From assembly GCA_030697165.1 (NCBI GenBank), contig JAUYQQ010000011.1:124001-188000 (forward strand): DNA of 64,000 nt, read 5' to 3'. A program made the translations under genes and the position numbers. This DNA comes from Acidobacteriota bacterium (GTDB lineage Bacteria; Acidobacteriota; Vicinamibacteria; Vicinamibacterales; UBA2999). Of the stretch, positions 17,692 to 26,014 are shown piece after piece; positions within the stretch are counted from its first letter, which is position 1; each line of letters begins with the position of its first letter. The notes beneath the pieces were generated by a model. That model saw only the letters and a program-made list of their open reading frames with translations. It was not told the DNA's origin and searched no databases.

Positions 17692-18852
17692 CCCAAGCGC
17701 CTGTTCCAGATCGGCGATCAGATCCGTCGCGTCTTCGAGACCGATCGACATCCGGATCATCCCCTTCGACACGCCGGCCGCCACCAGTTCCTCGTCGGTG
17801 AGGCCGTACTGCGATGTCAGGATCGGCAGGCTGCAAATGCTCTCGACGCCGCCCAGGCTGGCGGCCCGCTTGATCACCGTCAGCCTGTCGAACACCCGGA
17901 AGGCCGCGTCCCGGCCGCCCTTCACGTCAATCGTGACCACCCCGCCGAACCCGCTCATCTGCCCGACGGCGATGGCGTAATCCGGGTGCGACGCGAGGCC
18001 CGGATAGTAGACCCGCTCCAGCGCCGGATGGTGCTCGAGGTGCTGCGCGATGGCCAGGGCGTTGGCGTTGTGTTGCGCGACGCGCAGCGGCATGGTCTTC
18101 ATGCCGCGGCCAAGGGCAAACGCCGGGAGCGGGTCCATGATGCCGCCCAGCAGGCGGCGGGCCTTGGCCAGGGGCGCGACCATCGCCTTCGCGCCCGACA
18201 ACGCCCCGCCGGTGACATCGCTGTGACCATTCAGGTACTTGGTGGCGCTCTGCATCGACAGGTCGATGCCCATCGACAACACCGGCTGGTTGAGGGCGCT
18301 GGCGAAGGTGTTGTCGATCACGGACAGCACGCCGGCCTTCTTGCACGCGGTCGCGACCTTGCGCACGTCGACGCAGCGCAGCGTGGGGTTGATCGGCGAC
18401 TCGAACCACACCATCCGCGTCCTGGGGCCAATCACCGTCGCCAGGTCGGCAAGCTGCTCGAGGGTGATGAAGCGGCGCTCGACGCCGAACTTCACCATCA
18501 GGTCCTCGATGACGTGGAACGTGCCACCGTAGATGGCCGCGCTGCACAGGATCTCGTCCCCCGGCTTGAGCAGGGTCAGCAGCGCCGTCGAGATCGCCGC
18601 CATGCCGGAACTGAACAACAGCGCCGCTTCCGCGCCGTCCACCGCCGCGATCTTCTCCTCGACCGCCACCACGGTCGGGTTCTCGTAGCGCGAATAGAGA
18701 TAGCCGTTCAGCTTCCCTTCCTGGTACTTGATGACGTCGGCCACCGAGTCGAACACGAACGTGCTCGTCTCGTAGATGGGGACGGTCAGTGACGGCGTCG
18801 CGCCGGTATCGATCCGTTCGCCGGCATGAATAAGGTGGGTGGCTGGCTTCAT
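17689..18852 (-). CDS. Cys/Met-metabolism PLP enzyme (cystathionine gamma-synthase/lyase type)
   Basis: The 387-residue protein spans the trans-sulfuration PLP family: YSRYENPT, SSGMAAIS, the PLP-stacking region and the Schiff-base lysine in SATKYLNGHSDVTGG, with SLGGVES near the C-terminus. Members make or cleave cystathionine, or release methanethiol from methionine; sequence alone does not separate these. ATG 18852 starts the conserved MKPATHLIHAG. The longer frame upstream translates a repeat (SVSSVSSV) and is rejected. Both ends of the gene abut tandem arrays. Confidence 0.9.
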   Translation of the reverse strand: MKPATHLIHAGERIDTGATPSLTVPIYETSTFVFDSVADVIKYQEGKLNGYLYSRYENPTVVAVEEKIAAVDGAEAALLFSSGMAAISTALLTLLKPGDEILCSAAIYGGTFHVIEDLMVKFGVERRFITLEQLADLATVIGPRTRMVWFESPINPTLRCVDVRKVATACKKAGVLSVIDNTFASALNQPVLSMGIDLSMQSATKYLNGHSDVTGGALSGAKAMVAPLAKARRLLGGIMDPLPAFALGRGMKTMPLRVAQHNANALAIAQHLEHHPALERVYYPGLASHPDYAIAVGQMSGFGGVVTIDVKGGRDAAFRVFDRLTVIKRAASLGGVESICSLPILTSQYGLTDEELVAAGVSKGMIRMSIGLEDATDLIADLEQALG

Positions 18853-18863
18853 GTAACGAATCT

Positions 18864-18970
18864 TAGCCACAGAGGACACAGAGGACACAGAGAAAACTCT
18901 TCTAAATGCGATCAAGCTTCGAGTGAGCTGACACGCCTTTCAAGAAGTCACTCTGTGTCCTCTGTGGCTA
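18864..18970. repeat. Inverted 9-nt array (CACAGAGGA)
   Basis: Arm 1 (18864-18892) is TAGC + CACAGAGGA x2 + CACAGAG. Arm 2 (18951-18970, CTCTGTGTCCTCTGTGGCTA) is its reverse complement, with a 58-nt spacer lacking a gene. Arm 2 supplies the TAG stop of the patatin-like gene at 18968. The spacer is visibly less G+C-rich and could also carry the promoter of the PLP-enzyme gene. Confidence 0.85.
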
Positions 18971-20395
18971 GTACTCGTCGGTGTCGCGGCTCACTTGCGT
19001 CATGCGGTCGCCTGAGGCGCCGACAACCGGTTCGATGAACTGGCGGTAGGCGTCCTCGAAGCCACGCTCCATCAGTTCGTCGAGCGTCTGCACCCGGTCC
19101 GACTTCTCGTCGTACGCGCCGGTGAGATCGAGCGGCCGGATCGGGTTGTGCGCCGGACGAATCACGTAGACGCCCTGGAAGCGGTGATGCAGGTGGCGCA
19201 CGGCGTCACTGAGGGCCGCGGTTTCCGCCGAAGCCAGCTGCTCGCCGACGCGGCCAAACCCGTCGAGGCGTGGCGGCCGCAGCTCATGGGGGCCGGGCGG
19301 ATCCGGCGTGGCGGCGATAATGACGACCTGTTCCGCTCCGGCGGCCGCCGCCTCTTCGAGCAGGCGCGCCAGGCACGCCGGCCGATCGACCAGCCGATGG
19401 GTCTCACCGCGCCAGTAGGAGTCAGGCGCGAACTGGACCAGTCGCGGATCGCTCACGCCCGGCAGGCTCATCGCCGCGGCCAGCACATCGGCCGTAAAGG
19501 CCTGCGTGCCGCTCGACAGGTCGTGCGCCTCCGCGCGTCGCGACGACACGCCACCAGGCGGCGGAAACAGCGCCTTGCGGAAGGGATCCCGAACCAGGCC
19601 GAACACCAGGTCGCGGTGGGCATCCATGTCGTGCACCACGAGCAATAACTCGCGGAAGCCCGGCTGGCCCAGGTTCTCGGCCAGCAACTCGGCATACCGC
19701 CGGCTGAGATCCCTGGCGTCGGGCGTCTTGATCGCGGCGCCGCCCTTCAGCAGACGCCACACGGTTTCGGTGGCCTGCCGCACCGCCACGCCCGCATCAA
19801 TCGGCGAGCCCAGTAGCGCCCATGCCCGCCCGCCCGCCGTACGCCGATGCAGGGGCGCCCGCCACCACGTCAGCCACGCGCCGACCGCCAGGGTTACCAC
19901 CGCTGCCGCTGACAGCAACGCCGCCAGCCGCGGCACCCACGTCGGTAACGCCGCCGGCGAGAACGCCGAGGTCAGCGTCTCGATGAACGACTGTACAAAG
20001 CGCGCGCCGGCATCGAGGCCGGCCATCCCGAGCATCAGGGCAATGGGGTACACGATCAGGCCCAGCACCAGCACCGCCGCGGGAACGGCGAGCACGACCA
20101 CCAGCGCGGCGGCCAACCATCGAAGCACGCGGAATGGCCACCGCCAGCGATACAGGATGGCAACCGGCGGCGACCGCCAGAAGCCGCCGGCCTCCCAGAG
20201 CTGCGCGCTGCCATCGACCGCGGCCAGCACGGCGGCCATGGCGCCCATGCCGCGGCCACCCACGATGTCGATCTTGACGCCGGCCTCCTGAATGGCGCGC
20301 ATGGCACCGGCGTGGTACGCGCCGTCAGCCCCCGTTCCGGTGAACAGGAGCGCGGTACGGCGTTCGGGGGAATACGAGTCGCGTGGCTCGCTCAC
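18968..20395 (-). CDS. Patatin-like protein lacking the catalytic serine, with membrane segments
   Basis: The 475-residue protein starts like a patatin phospholipase: LLFTGTGADGAYHAGAMRAI (residues 17-36) is the oxyanion-hole glycine loop. Then IVGGRGMGAMAAVLAAV stands where patatins have GxSxG, so the nucleophile Ser is replaced (GRGMG). The later DG dyad position reads LVDRP. Two or three membrane helices (residues 90-185) are inserted in the middle, which is not normal for the family. It is therefore probably a non-hydrolytic or re-purposed patatin homolog. It may be co-transcribed with greA, 12 nt upstream. Confidence 0.72.
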   Translation of the reverse strand: MSEPRDSYSPERRTALLFTGTGADGAYHAGAMRAIQEAGVKIDIVGGRGMGAMAAVLAAVDGSAQLWEAGGFWRSPPVAILYRWRWPFRVLRWLAAALVVVLAVPAAVLVLGLIVYPIALMLGMAGLDAGARFVQSFIETLTSAFSPAALPTWVPRLAALLSAAAVVTLAVGAWLTWWRAPLHRRTAGGRAWALLGSPIDAGVAVRQATETVWRLLKGGAAIKTPDARDLSRRYAELLAENLGQPGFRELLLVVHDMDAHRDLVFGLVRDPFRKALFPPPGGVSSRRAEAHDLSSGTQAFTADVLAAAMSLPGVSDPRLVQFAPDSYWRGETHRLVDRPACLARLLEEAAAAGAEQVVIIAATPDPPGPHELRPPRLDGFGRVGEQLASAETAALSDAVRHLHHRFQGVYVIRPAHNPIRPLDLTGAYDEKSDRVQTLDELMERGFEDAYRQFIEPVVGASGDRMTQVSRDTDEY

Positions 20396-20407
20396 GGCCG
20401 TCGCCTG

Positions 20408-20869
20408 CTAGTCGTCGTGAATGGTGACGAGCTTGAGGATCTCAAACTTGCGCGTGCCATTGGGGGTGGACACGCTCAGCTCGTCGCCTTCCTCTTTGTT
20501 GAGGATGGCGCGGCCAATCGGCGAGGAGGTGGAAATCAGGCCCTTCTCCGCTTCCGCATCCTCGGGCATCACGAGCTGGTAAACCATCTCTTGATCGCCT
20601 TCGCGAAGCGTCACGACCGACCCAAATCCCGCCTTGCCGTGCGGAATACGATCCATGTTCATGAGCGCAATTTCACTCATGCGCCGCTTCAGCATGGCAA
20701 TGCGCGCGTTGACGAGGGTCTGGCGCTCTTTCGCGGCTTGATACTCCGCGTTCTCGCGTAGGTCGCCGAGCTCGCGTGCGCGCTGGATCTCCTTGGGGAG
20801 TTCCATGTGCAGCTCACGCTCATAGGCGTTGAGCTCATCTTCAAACCGCTTAAGGAGTTTTTCCTTCAT
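20408..20869 (-). CDS. greA: Transcription elongation factor GreA
   Basis: The 153-residue protein has the N-terminal coiled coil with the acidic tip GDLRENAEYQAAKERQ, which reaches into RNA polymerase to trigger cleavage of backtracked RNA. The C-terminal FKBP-like domain follows (SPIGRAILNKEEGDE). Length and motifs are normal for GreA. It is divergent from the RNA methyltransferase gene across a 53-bp gap. Confidence 0.93.
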   Translation of the reverse strand: MKEKLLKRFEDELNAYERELHMELPKEIQRARELGDLRENAEYQAAKERQTLVNARIAMLKRRMSEIALMNMDRIPHGKAGFGSVVTLREGDQEMVYQLVMPEDAEAEKGLISTSSPIGRAILNKEEGDELSVSTPNGTRKFEILKLVTIHDD

Positions 20870-20922
20870 CGCGTAAAGACCGACTGTAGCACAATTGCCC
20901 GGAGCCTCCGGCGCACCCGCCC

Positions 20923-21735
20923 ATGACCGTCATCACCAGCCGCCACCACCCCATCGTCAAGCAGTTCCGCGACGCCGCCCGCGGCGGCGACCTCATGCTG
21001 CTGGACGGATGGCACCTGCTGGCGGAAGCCGTGGGCGCGGGCCTCGTGGTCGAGACGCTTGCGCTCTGCGGTCCGCCGACCGCCGACGAGCAGACGTTGC
21101 TCGATCGAGCGCGCCGCGGACACACCCGCGTCGTCGAGGTGTCGGGCGCGGTACTGAACGCGCTGTCGCCGGTCAACTCGCCCACGGGCGTCGTGGCCAC
21201 CGCGCGCAAGCCGGCCATTGACAGTGCAGCCGTGCTGGCGCCGCCACCCCCCCTGGTTATCGCCGGCTTCGGACTGCAGGATCCCGGCAACGCTGGTGCG
21301 GTGATTCGATCCGCGGCCGCCGCCGGGGCGACCGGCGTGGTCTTCGATGACCTGAGCGCGGACCCCTGGAGCTGGAAAGCGCTGCGCGCGTCGATGGGCG
21401 GCGTCTTTCACCTGCCGGTCGTGCGCAGCCGCAATCCGCTCGGGCATGCCGACGAGTGGCGGGCCGCCGGCGTGACGTTGATCGCGGCCGTGCCGCGCGG
21501 CGGCGTCCCGATGCACGAGATGAACCTCACCGGCCCAGTCGCGGTCCTGATGGGCGGCGAGGGACCGGGGTTGCCAGCCGAGGTGCTGTCGGCGGCTGAC
21601 GCTCGCATCTCCATCCCGATGGCCGGCGCCATGGAATCACTGAATGTGGCCGTGGCGGCCGCGCTGATCCTGTACGAAGCCCGGAGGCAGCGCGCGCTTG
21701 GCGCGCCGAAGCCCTTCGGCGAAGGCGGCCAATGA
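20923..21735 (+). CDS. SpoU/TrmH-family RNA 2'-O-methyltransferase
   Basis: The 270-residue protein has an N-terminal substrate-binding domain (ITSRHHPIVKQFRDAAR, LLDGWHLLAEA) and the knotted SPOUT catalytic domain. In the latter GLQDPGNAGAVIRSAAAAGA, LMGGEGPGLP and ISIPMAGAMESLNVAVAAAL are motifs 1-3. It transfers a methyl group from SAM to a ribose in rRNA or tRNA; the target base cannot be told. Its stop overlaps rarA by 4 bp. Confidence 0.9.
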   Translation: MTVITSRHHPIVKQFRDAARGGDLMLLDGWHLLAEAVGAGLVVETLALCGPPTADEQTLLDRARRGHTRVVEVSGAVLNALSPVNSPTGVVATARKPAIDSAAVLAPPPPLVIAGFGLQDPGNAGAVIRSAAAAGATGVVFDDLSADPWSWKALRASMGGVFHLPVVRSRNPLGHADEWRAAGVTLIAAVPRGGVPMHEMNLTGPVAVLMGGEGPGLPAEVLSAADARISIPMAGAMESLNVAVAAALILYEARRQRALGAPKPFGEGGQ

Positions 21736-23057
21736 GCCTGTTCGACGACCCGCCGGCCCCGGTTGACCCGAAGACGGTGCCGCTGGCCGAACGGATGCGC
21801 CCGCGCACGCTCGACGAGATCGTCGGGCAGGACGACGTGATTGCGGCCGGCCGGCCGCTGCGCGAGATGATCGAGCGCGACCTGCTGCAGTCGATCATCC
21901 TGTGGGGCCCGCCGGGCACCGGCAAGACCACGCTCGCCCGCCTGATCGCCGATCTCACCAAGGCCGAGTTCATTGCCTTCAGCGCCGTACTCGCCGGCAT
22001 CAAGGAAGTGAAAGACGTAATGGCCACGGCCGAGCAACGGCGGCGCATGACCGGCCGGCGCACCATCGTGTTCGTGGACGAGATTCACCGTTTCAACAAG
22101 GCGCAGCAGGACGCATTCCTGCCGCGCGTCGAGAGCGGCGACATCGTCTTGATCGGCGCCACCACCGAGAACCCGTCGTTCGAGGTCAACGCCGCCCTGC
22201 TCTCGCGCTCGAAGGTCTTCGTCCTGAAGCTCCTGAGCGAAGACGCCATCGTCACCATCCTGAAGACGGCGCTGGCGGATCCCGAGCGCGGCCTCGGCAA
22301 GCAGAATCCCGAAGCCGACGATGACGCGCTCAGGGCGATTGCGCGGTTTGCGAACGGCGATGCCCGATCGGCCCTGAACCTGCTGCAACTCACCGTCTCG
22401 TCGGCCAACAACCCGGCCGGACGGCCGCGCCTCGACAAGGCGCTGCTAGAGAAGACACTGCAGAACCGCACGCTGCTCTACGACAAAACCGGCGAAGAGC
22501 ACTACAACCTGATGTCGGCGTTGCACAAGTCCATGCGCAACAGCGATGCGGATGCGTCGATCTACTGGCTGGCGCGCATGGTGGAGGCCGGCGAGGACGC
22601 GAAGTACATCGCGCGACGGCTGATCCGATTTGCGTCCGAAGACATCGGCAACGCCGATCCCCAGGCGCTGACCATCGCGGTCGCGGCGAAGGACGCCGTC
22701 CACTTCATCGGCATGCCCGAAGGCAACACGGCGCTGGCGCAAGCGGCGATCTACCTGGCCACCGCGCCCAAGAGCAACGCCGTCTACGCAGCGTACGGCG
22801 CGGCCGCCGAAGCGGCCAAGAACGACGTCGCCTCACCCGTGCCGCTACATCTGCGCAACGCGTCAACGAAGCTGATGAAGCAGTTGGATTACGGCAAGGG
22901 CTACCAGTATGCGCACGACGAGCCCGATGCTGTAGCGAGCATGGATTGCCTGCCGGACAACTTGAAAGGCCGCGAGTTCTACAAGCCGACTGACTACGGC
23001 TTTGAAAAAGAGATCAAGAAGCGTCTGGCCTGGTGGAAGTCGCGAAGGTCCGGCTAA
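21732..23057 (+). CDS. rarA: Replication-associated recombination protein A (MgsA/RarA)
   Basis: The 441-residue AAA+ ATPase is related to clamp loaders. Features are PRTLDEIVGQDD, Walker A GPPGTGKTT (about 58-66), Walker B FVDEIHRFNK, the sensor GATTENPSFEVN, and the C-terminal tetramerisation domain ending AWWKSRRSG. It acts at stalled replication forks. It overlaps the upstream methyltransferase gene (ATGA). Its stop TAA lies inside a CCGG palindrome. Confidence 0.94.
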   Translation: MSLFDDPPAPVDPKTVPLAERMRPRTLDEIVGQDDVIAAGRPLREMIERDLLQSIILWGPPGTGKTTLARLIADLTKAEFIAFSAVLAGIKEVKDVMATAEQRRRMTGRRTIVFVDEIHRFNKAQQDAFLPRVESGDIVLIGATTENPSFEVNAALLSRSKVFVLKLLSEDAIVTILKTALADPERGLGKQNPEADDDALRAIARFANGDARSALNLLQLTVSSANNPAGRPRLDKALLEKTLQNRTLLYDKTGEEHYNLMSALHKSMRNSDADASIYWLARMVEAGEDAKYIARRLIRFASEDIGNADPQALTIAVAAKDAVHFIGMPEGNTALAQAAIYLATAPKSNAVYAAYGAAAEAAKNDVASPVPLHLRNASTKLMKQLDYGKGYQYAHDEPDAVASMDCLPDNLKGREFYKPTDYGFEKEIKKRLAWWKSRRSG

Positions 23058-23103
23058 GGCCGGACGCCACATCCCCAGATGTAGCATCCGGCTTTAGCCG
23101 GAT
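23048..23103. repeat. Pair of inverted TAA-loop palindromes at the rarA 3' end
   Basis: Unit 1 is GTCCGGCTAAGGCCGGACGCCACAT shortened to its core TCCGGC-TAAG-GCCGGA (23048-23072). Unit 2 (23079-23103) is the same unit in reverse (ATCCGGC-TTTA-GCCGGAT with GATGTAGC). Each unit is a palindrome and the two form a larger inverted repeat. The rarA stop codon is the TAA of unit 1. Related units lie at 37791, 43378 and 56450. Confidence 0.8.
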
Positions 23104-23105
23104 TA

Positions 23106-23150
23106 TTACGGCAACGCGAAGGCGTGGACCTTGCCTGGCCGATCCCCGCC
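23106..23150 (-). pseudogene. Remnant of a PQQ-dehydrogenase C-terminus
   Basis: Minus-strand reading gives GGDRPGKVHAFALP followed by TAA. The intact PQQ dehydrogenase next door ends AGISKGKVHGFAVP followed by TAG. The match at the very C-terminus, with a stop at the same place, indicates a fossil 3' end of a paralog. It lies directly after, and in frame with, the TGA stop of the CaCA exchanger gene, so the exchanger sits between two copies of the same tail. Confidence 0.6.
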
Positions 23151-24239
23151 TCAAGATGGGGTCTCTCGCGAGCGTTGCTGCGCCCAGAGCACCAGCAGCG
23201 TGACGCCGGTCAGCGGCAGCACGAACCCCAACATGGTCGACCCAAAGCTGCGGAGCGCGTCGTGCTGGGTGGCGGCTAGGCTCAGATAGGTTACGTAGAC
23301 CACGTAGTAACCCAGGAACAGCGCCCCCTCCCAGCGCTCGATGCGGTACCCGGTGGCGAAGATCGGCAGGCAGGCAAAGGCAACCGCAATCATCACCGGG
23401 ACGTCGAAAAACACCAGCGCCGGTGCCACCGAGAGCCCGCCCGGTGTGACAAGAGCGGCGATTCCCAGGATGCCCAGCAGATTGAACACGCTGCTGCCGA
23501 CAACATTGCCGACGGCGATGTCACGCTCCCCGCGCATCGCCGCCACCACGGACGTAGCCAGTTCCGGGAGGCTGGTGCCCGCGGCCACGAACGTCAGGCC
23601 GATGACTGCCTCGCTGATCTCCAGCGCGCGAGCGATGGCCACGGCGCTGTCCACCAGCCACGTCGCGCCCAGCACCAGCAGGCCCAATCCTCCGAGTACG
23701 AAGACGATCTGCACCGGCAGGCGTGCCAGCCATCCCAACGTGGCGACGCCGAACCCCTTCTCATACTCGGCCTGCACGGCCGCGGCCTCCCGCCGGCCCT
23801 GCCGGATCACAAACACGGTGTAGGCGACTAGACCTCCGACCAGCAGCAGCCCATCGAACGGGCCGATTCGCCCATCCTGCGCCATCACCAGGACCAGCAC
23901 GGACAGCCCGACCACCAGCGGCACCTCGAAGCGCACCAGCTGCTGTTGCACCAGCAGGGGGGCGATCAGCGCGGCCAGCCCGAGCACGACGAGCACGTTG
24001 AAGATGTTGCTCCCCACGACATTGGCGACGGCGAGGTCGGCCTGCCCGGCAAGTCCGGACTGCACGCTCACCGCCAGTTCCGGCGAGCTGGTGCCGGCGG
24101 CGACCACGGTCAGGCCGATCACCAGCGGGGAGATGCCGAAGCGCAGTGCCAGCCGCGACGCCCCGCGCACCAGCAGTTCGGCCCCCATCACCAGCCCCGC
24201 AAGACCCGCCACCAGAAACAGCCAGACCGTCAGTTCCAC
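23151..24239 (-). CDS. CaCA-family sodium/calcium exchanger (YrbG-like)
   Basis: The 362-residue membrane protein has the two inverted alpha repeats of the CaCA superfamily. Repeat 1 is VVAAGTSSPELAVSVQSG...NVVGSNIFN (about 45-85) and repeat 2 is FVAAGTSLPELATSVVAA...NVVGSSVFN (about 220-260). The paired Glu residues bind the cation, and about ten helices are expected. It exchanges Ca2+ (or K+) against Na+ or H+ at the inner membrane. The gap to the PQQ gene is 29 nt. Confidence 0.9.
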   Translation of the reverse strand: MELTVWLFLVAGLAGLVMGAELLVRGASRLALRFGISPLVIGLTVVAAGTSSPELAVSVQSGLAGQADLAVANVVGSNIFNVLVVLGLAALIAPLLVQQQLVRFEVPLVVGLSVLVLVMAQDGRIGPFDGLLLVGGLVAYTVFVIRQGRREAAAVQAEYEKGFGVATLGWLARLPVQIVFVLGGLGLLVLGATWLVDSAVAIARALEISEAVIGLTFVAAGTSLPELATSVVAAMRGERDIAVGNVVGSSVFNLLGILGIAALVTPGGLSVAPALVFFDVPVMIAVAFACLPIFATGYRIERWEGALFLGYYVVYVTYLSLAATQHDALRSFGSTMLGFVLPLTGVTLLVLWAQQRSRETPS

Positions 24240-24268
24240 GGTTTCTCCCTCAGCGACGTGGCCAGTGC

Positions 24269-25984
24269 CTAAGGCACCGCGAAGCCGTGCACTTTACCCT
24301 TGCTGATCCCCGCCATCACCGCGATGTACTGCTTGCCCTCCAGCTCGTAGCTGATCGGCGTCGCGACGCCCTGGCCCAGCTGCGCTTCCCACAGCGTCTT
24401 GCCGCTCAGCGGATCGAGTGCGAAGAACTTGCCGCCCCCGTTGCCGACGAAGATCAGCTGCCCGGCCGTTGACAACGCGCCGCCGGCGGGCTGGAATGGA
24501 ATTTTCCACGCGGCCTTCTGCCCAACCGGATCCCACGCCACGAAGAAGCCGCCAGGAGGCGGCGCCTTCGGGTCTGGCGGAGGCGGCGGAACGGGCTTGC
24601 TGCCCGCGGGCGTGCCGCGGCGAATGCCGAGGTTCCACTGCCCTTCCTTGAACTCGAACTTCTCTTCCATCGCAAATGCCGAGCTGGTTTCCTGGCCAGG
24701 GTAATAAACGAGCCCCGTGGTCGGGTTGAACGCCATGGGCGGCCAGTGGTGCGCGCCGACGGGCGACGGCGACAGTCGCACCGGCGTGAAGCGGTAGCGA
24801 GCCGCCTCGGTTTCGATCGGCCGGCCGGTGTCCATGTTGATGGACGTCGCCCACGAGGTGTAGACGTACGGCGCGCCCGAGATCAGCTTGCCGGTGGCAC
24901 GATCCAGCACGTAGAAGAAGCCGTTCTTCGGCGCCTGCATCAGCACCTTTCGTACCTGCCCGGCAATGGTCAGGTCGGCCAGGATCATCGGCTGCGCCGA
25001 GTTGTAGTCCCAGTTGTCGCCGGGCACCGTCTGGTAATGCCACACGTACTTGCCGGTGTCGGCATTGAGCGCCACGATCGACGCCAGGTACAGGTTGTCG
25101 CCGCCGCCGGGGCTGCGGTGATTCGCGTTCCACGGCGAGCCGTTGCCCGTGCCGACGTAGACCAGGTTCAGCTCGGGGTCGTAGGCAATACCGTCCCACG
25201 GCGTGCCGCCGCCGCCGAACTTCCACCACTGGCCGGTCCAGGTCTTCGCCGCGGCCGCCATCGACTCGTCTTCGAAGGGCTTCGATGGATCGCCGGGAAT
25301 CACATACCACTTCCAGGCCTGCTTGCCGGTGGCGGCATCGTAGGCGGCCAGGAAGCCGCGCACGCCGTACTCGGCGCCGCCCTGCCCAATCACGACCTTG
25401 CCCTTGATGATGCGCGGGGCGCCGGTGATGGTGTAGTCGGTGCCGGGAGGGGTCGTTTGCACCGCCCACACCGGCGCGCCGGTCTCCGCATCCAGCGCGA
25501 CCAGGCGGCCATCAAGCAAGCCGACATAGATGCGACCGTCGTAGATGGCTGCGCCACGGTTCACCGGGCCGCAGCACGGGCGCGGCCCCATGGCGTCGAA
25601 GCCGCCGCGCACCAGTGCCGGGTCGTACTTCCACTTCACCTTCTTCGTGCGCAGATCGATGGCGTAGACCTGGCTCCAGGTTGACGTGCCGTAGAGCACG
25701 CCATCGAACACCAGCGGCGTGGTCTCGAGCTTGCCGTCCGACCCGACTTCGACCGCCCAGCTTTCCGCCAGCCTGGTCACATTGCTCTGATCGATCTGCT
25801 TGAGGGGACTGTGGTGCGTTTCCGCGTAATCGCGGCCGTAGCCGACCCAGTCGCCGTCGGCCGGCTTCAACAGGGTCGCATCGGTGACCTTCGGTGCCGC
25901 CTGTTGCCCCTGGAGGGCCGTAACCGCCACGCATCCAACCAGGCCGGCTGCCACCCAGCCCGCCCAACGCCTTGTCACGCTCAT
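24269..25984 (-). CDS. Periplasmic PQQ-dependent alcohol dehydrogenase, single-domain
   Basis: The 571-residue protein has a signal peptide ending ALQGQQ, then an eight-bladed propeller of the quinoprotein methanol/ethanol dehydrogenase type. PRPCCGPVNRG holds the adjacent-cysteine disulfide over PQQ and PGDNWDYNSAQP holds the catalytic Asp. The residue two after that Asp is Asn, not the extra Asp used for lanthanides in XoxF, so a Ca2+ site is inferred. No C-terminal cytochrome c domain is present (no CxxCH), so electrons need a separate acceptor. A Pro-rich loop (KPVPPPPPDPKAPPPGG) is inserted near residue 465. Confidence 0.9.
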   Translation of the reverse strand: MSVTRRWAGWVAAGLVGCVAVTALQGQQAAPKVTDATLLKPADGDWVGYGRDYAETHHSPLKQIDQSNVTRLAESWAVEVGSDGKLETTPLVFDGVLYGTSTWSQVYAIDLRTKKVKWKYDPALVRGGFDAMGPRPCCGPVNRGAAIYDGRIYVGLLDGRLVALDAETGAPVWAVQTTPPGTDYTITGAPRIIKGKVVIGQGGAEYGVRGFLAAYDAATGKQAWKWYVIPGDPSKPFEDESMAAAAKTWTGQWWKFGGGGTPWDGIAYDPELNLVYVGTGNGSPWNANHRSPGGGDNLYLASIVALNADTGKYVWHYQTVPGDNWDYNSAQPMILADLTIAGQVRKVLMQAPKNGFFYVLDRATGKLISGAPYVYTSWATSINMDTGRPIETEAARYRFTPVRLSPSPVGAHHWPPMAFNPTTGLVYYPGQETSSAFAMEEKFEFKEGQWNLGIRRGTPAGSKPVPPPPPDPKAPPPGGFFVAWDPVGQKAAWKIPFQPAGGALSTAGQLIFVGNGGGKFFALDPLSGKTLWEAQLGQGVATPISYELEGKQYIAVMAGISKGKVHGFAVP

Positions 25985-26014
25985 GAGGAAATCTCCCGCG
26001 CGAATTGTGCCATA

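Noticed and set aside
18853-18915. Longer N-terminus for the PLP enzyme (FSVSSVSSVAK)
   Set aside because: It only translates the CACAGAGGA array; family homology begins at MKPATHLIHAG.
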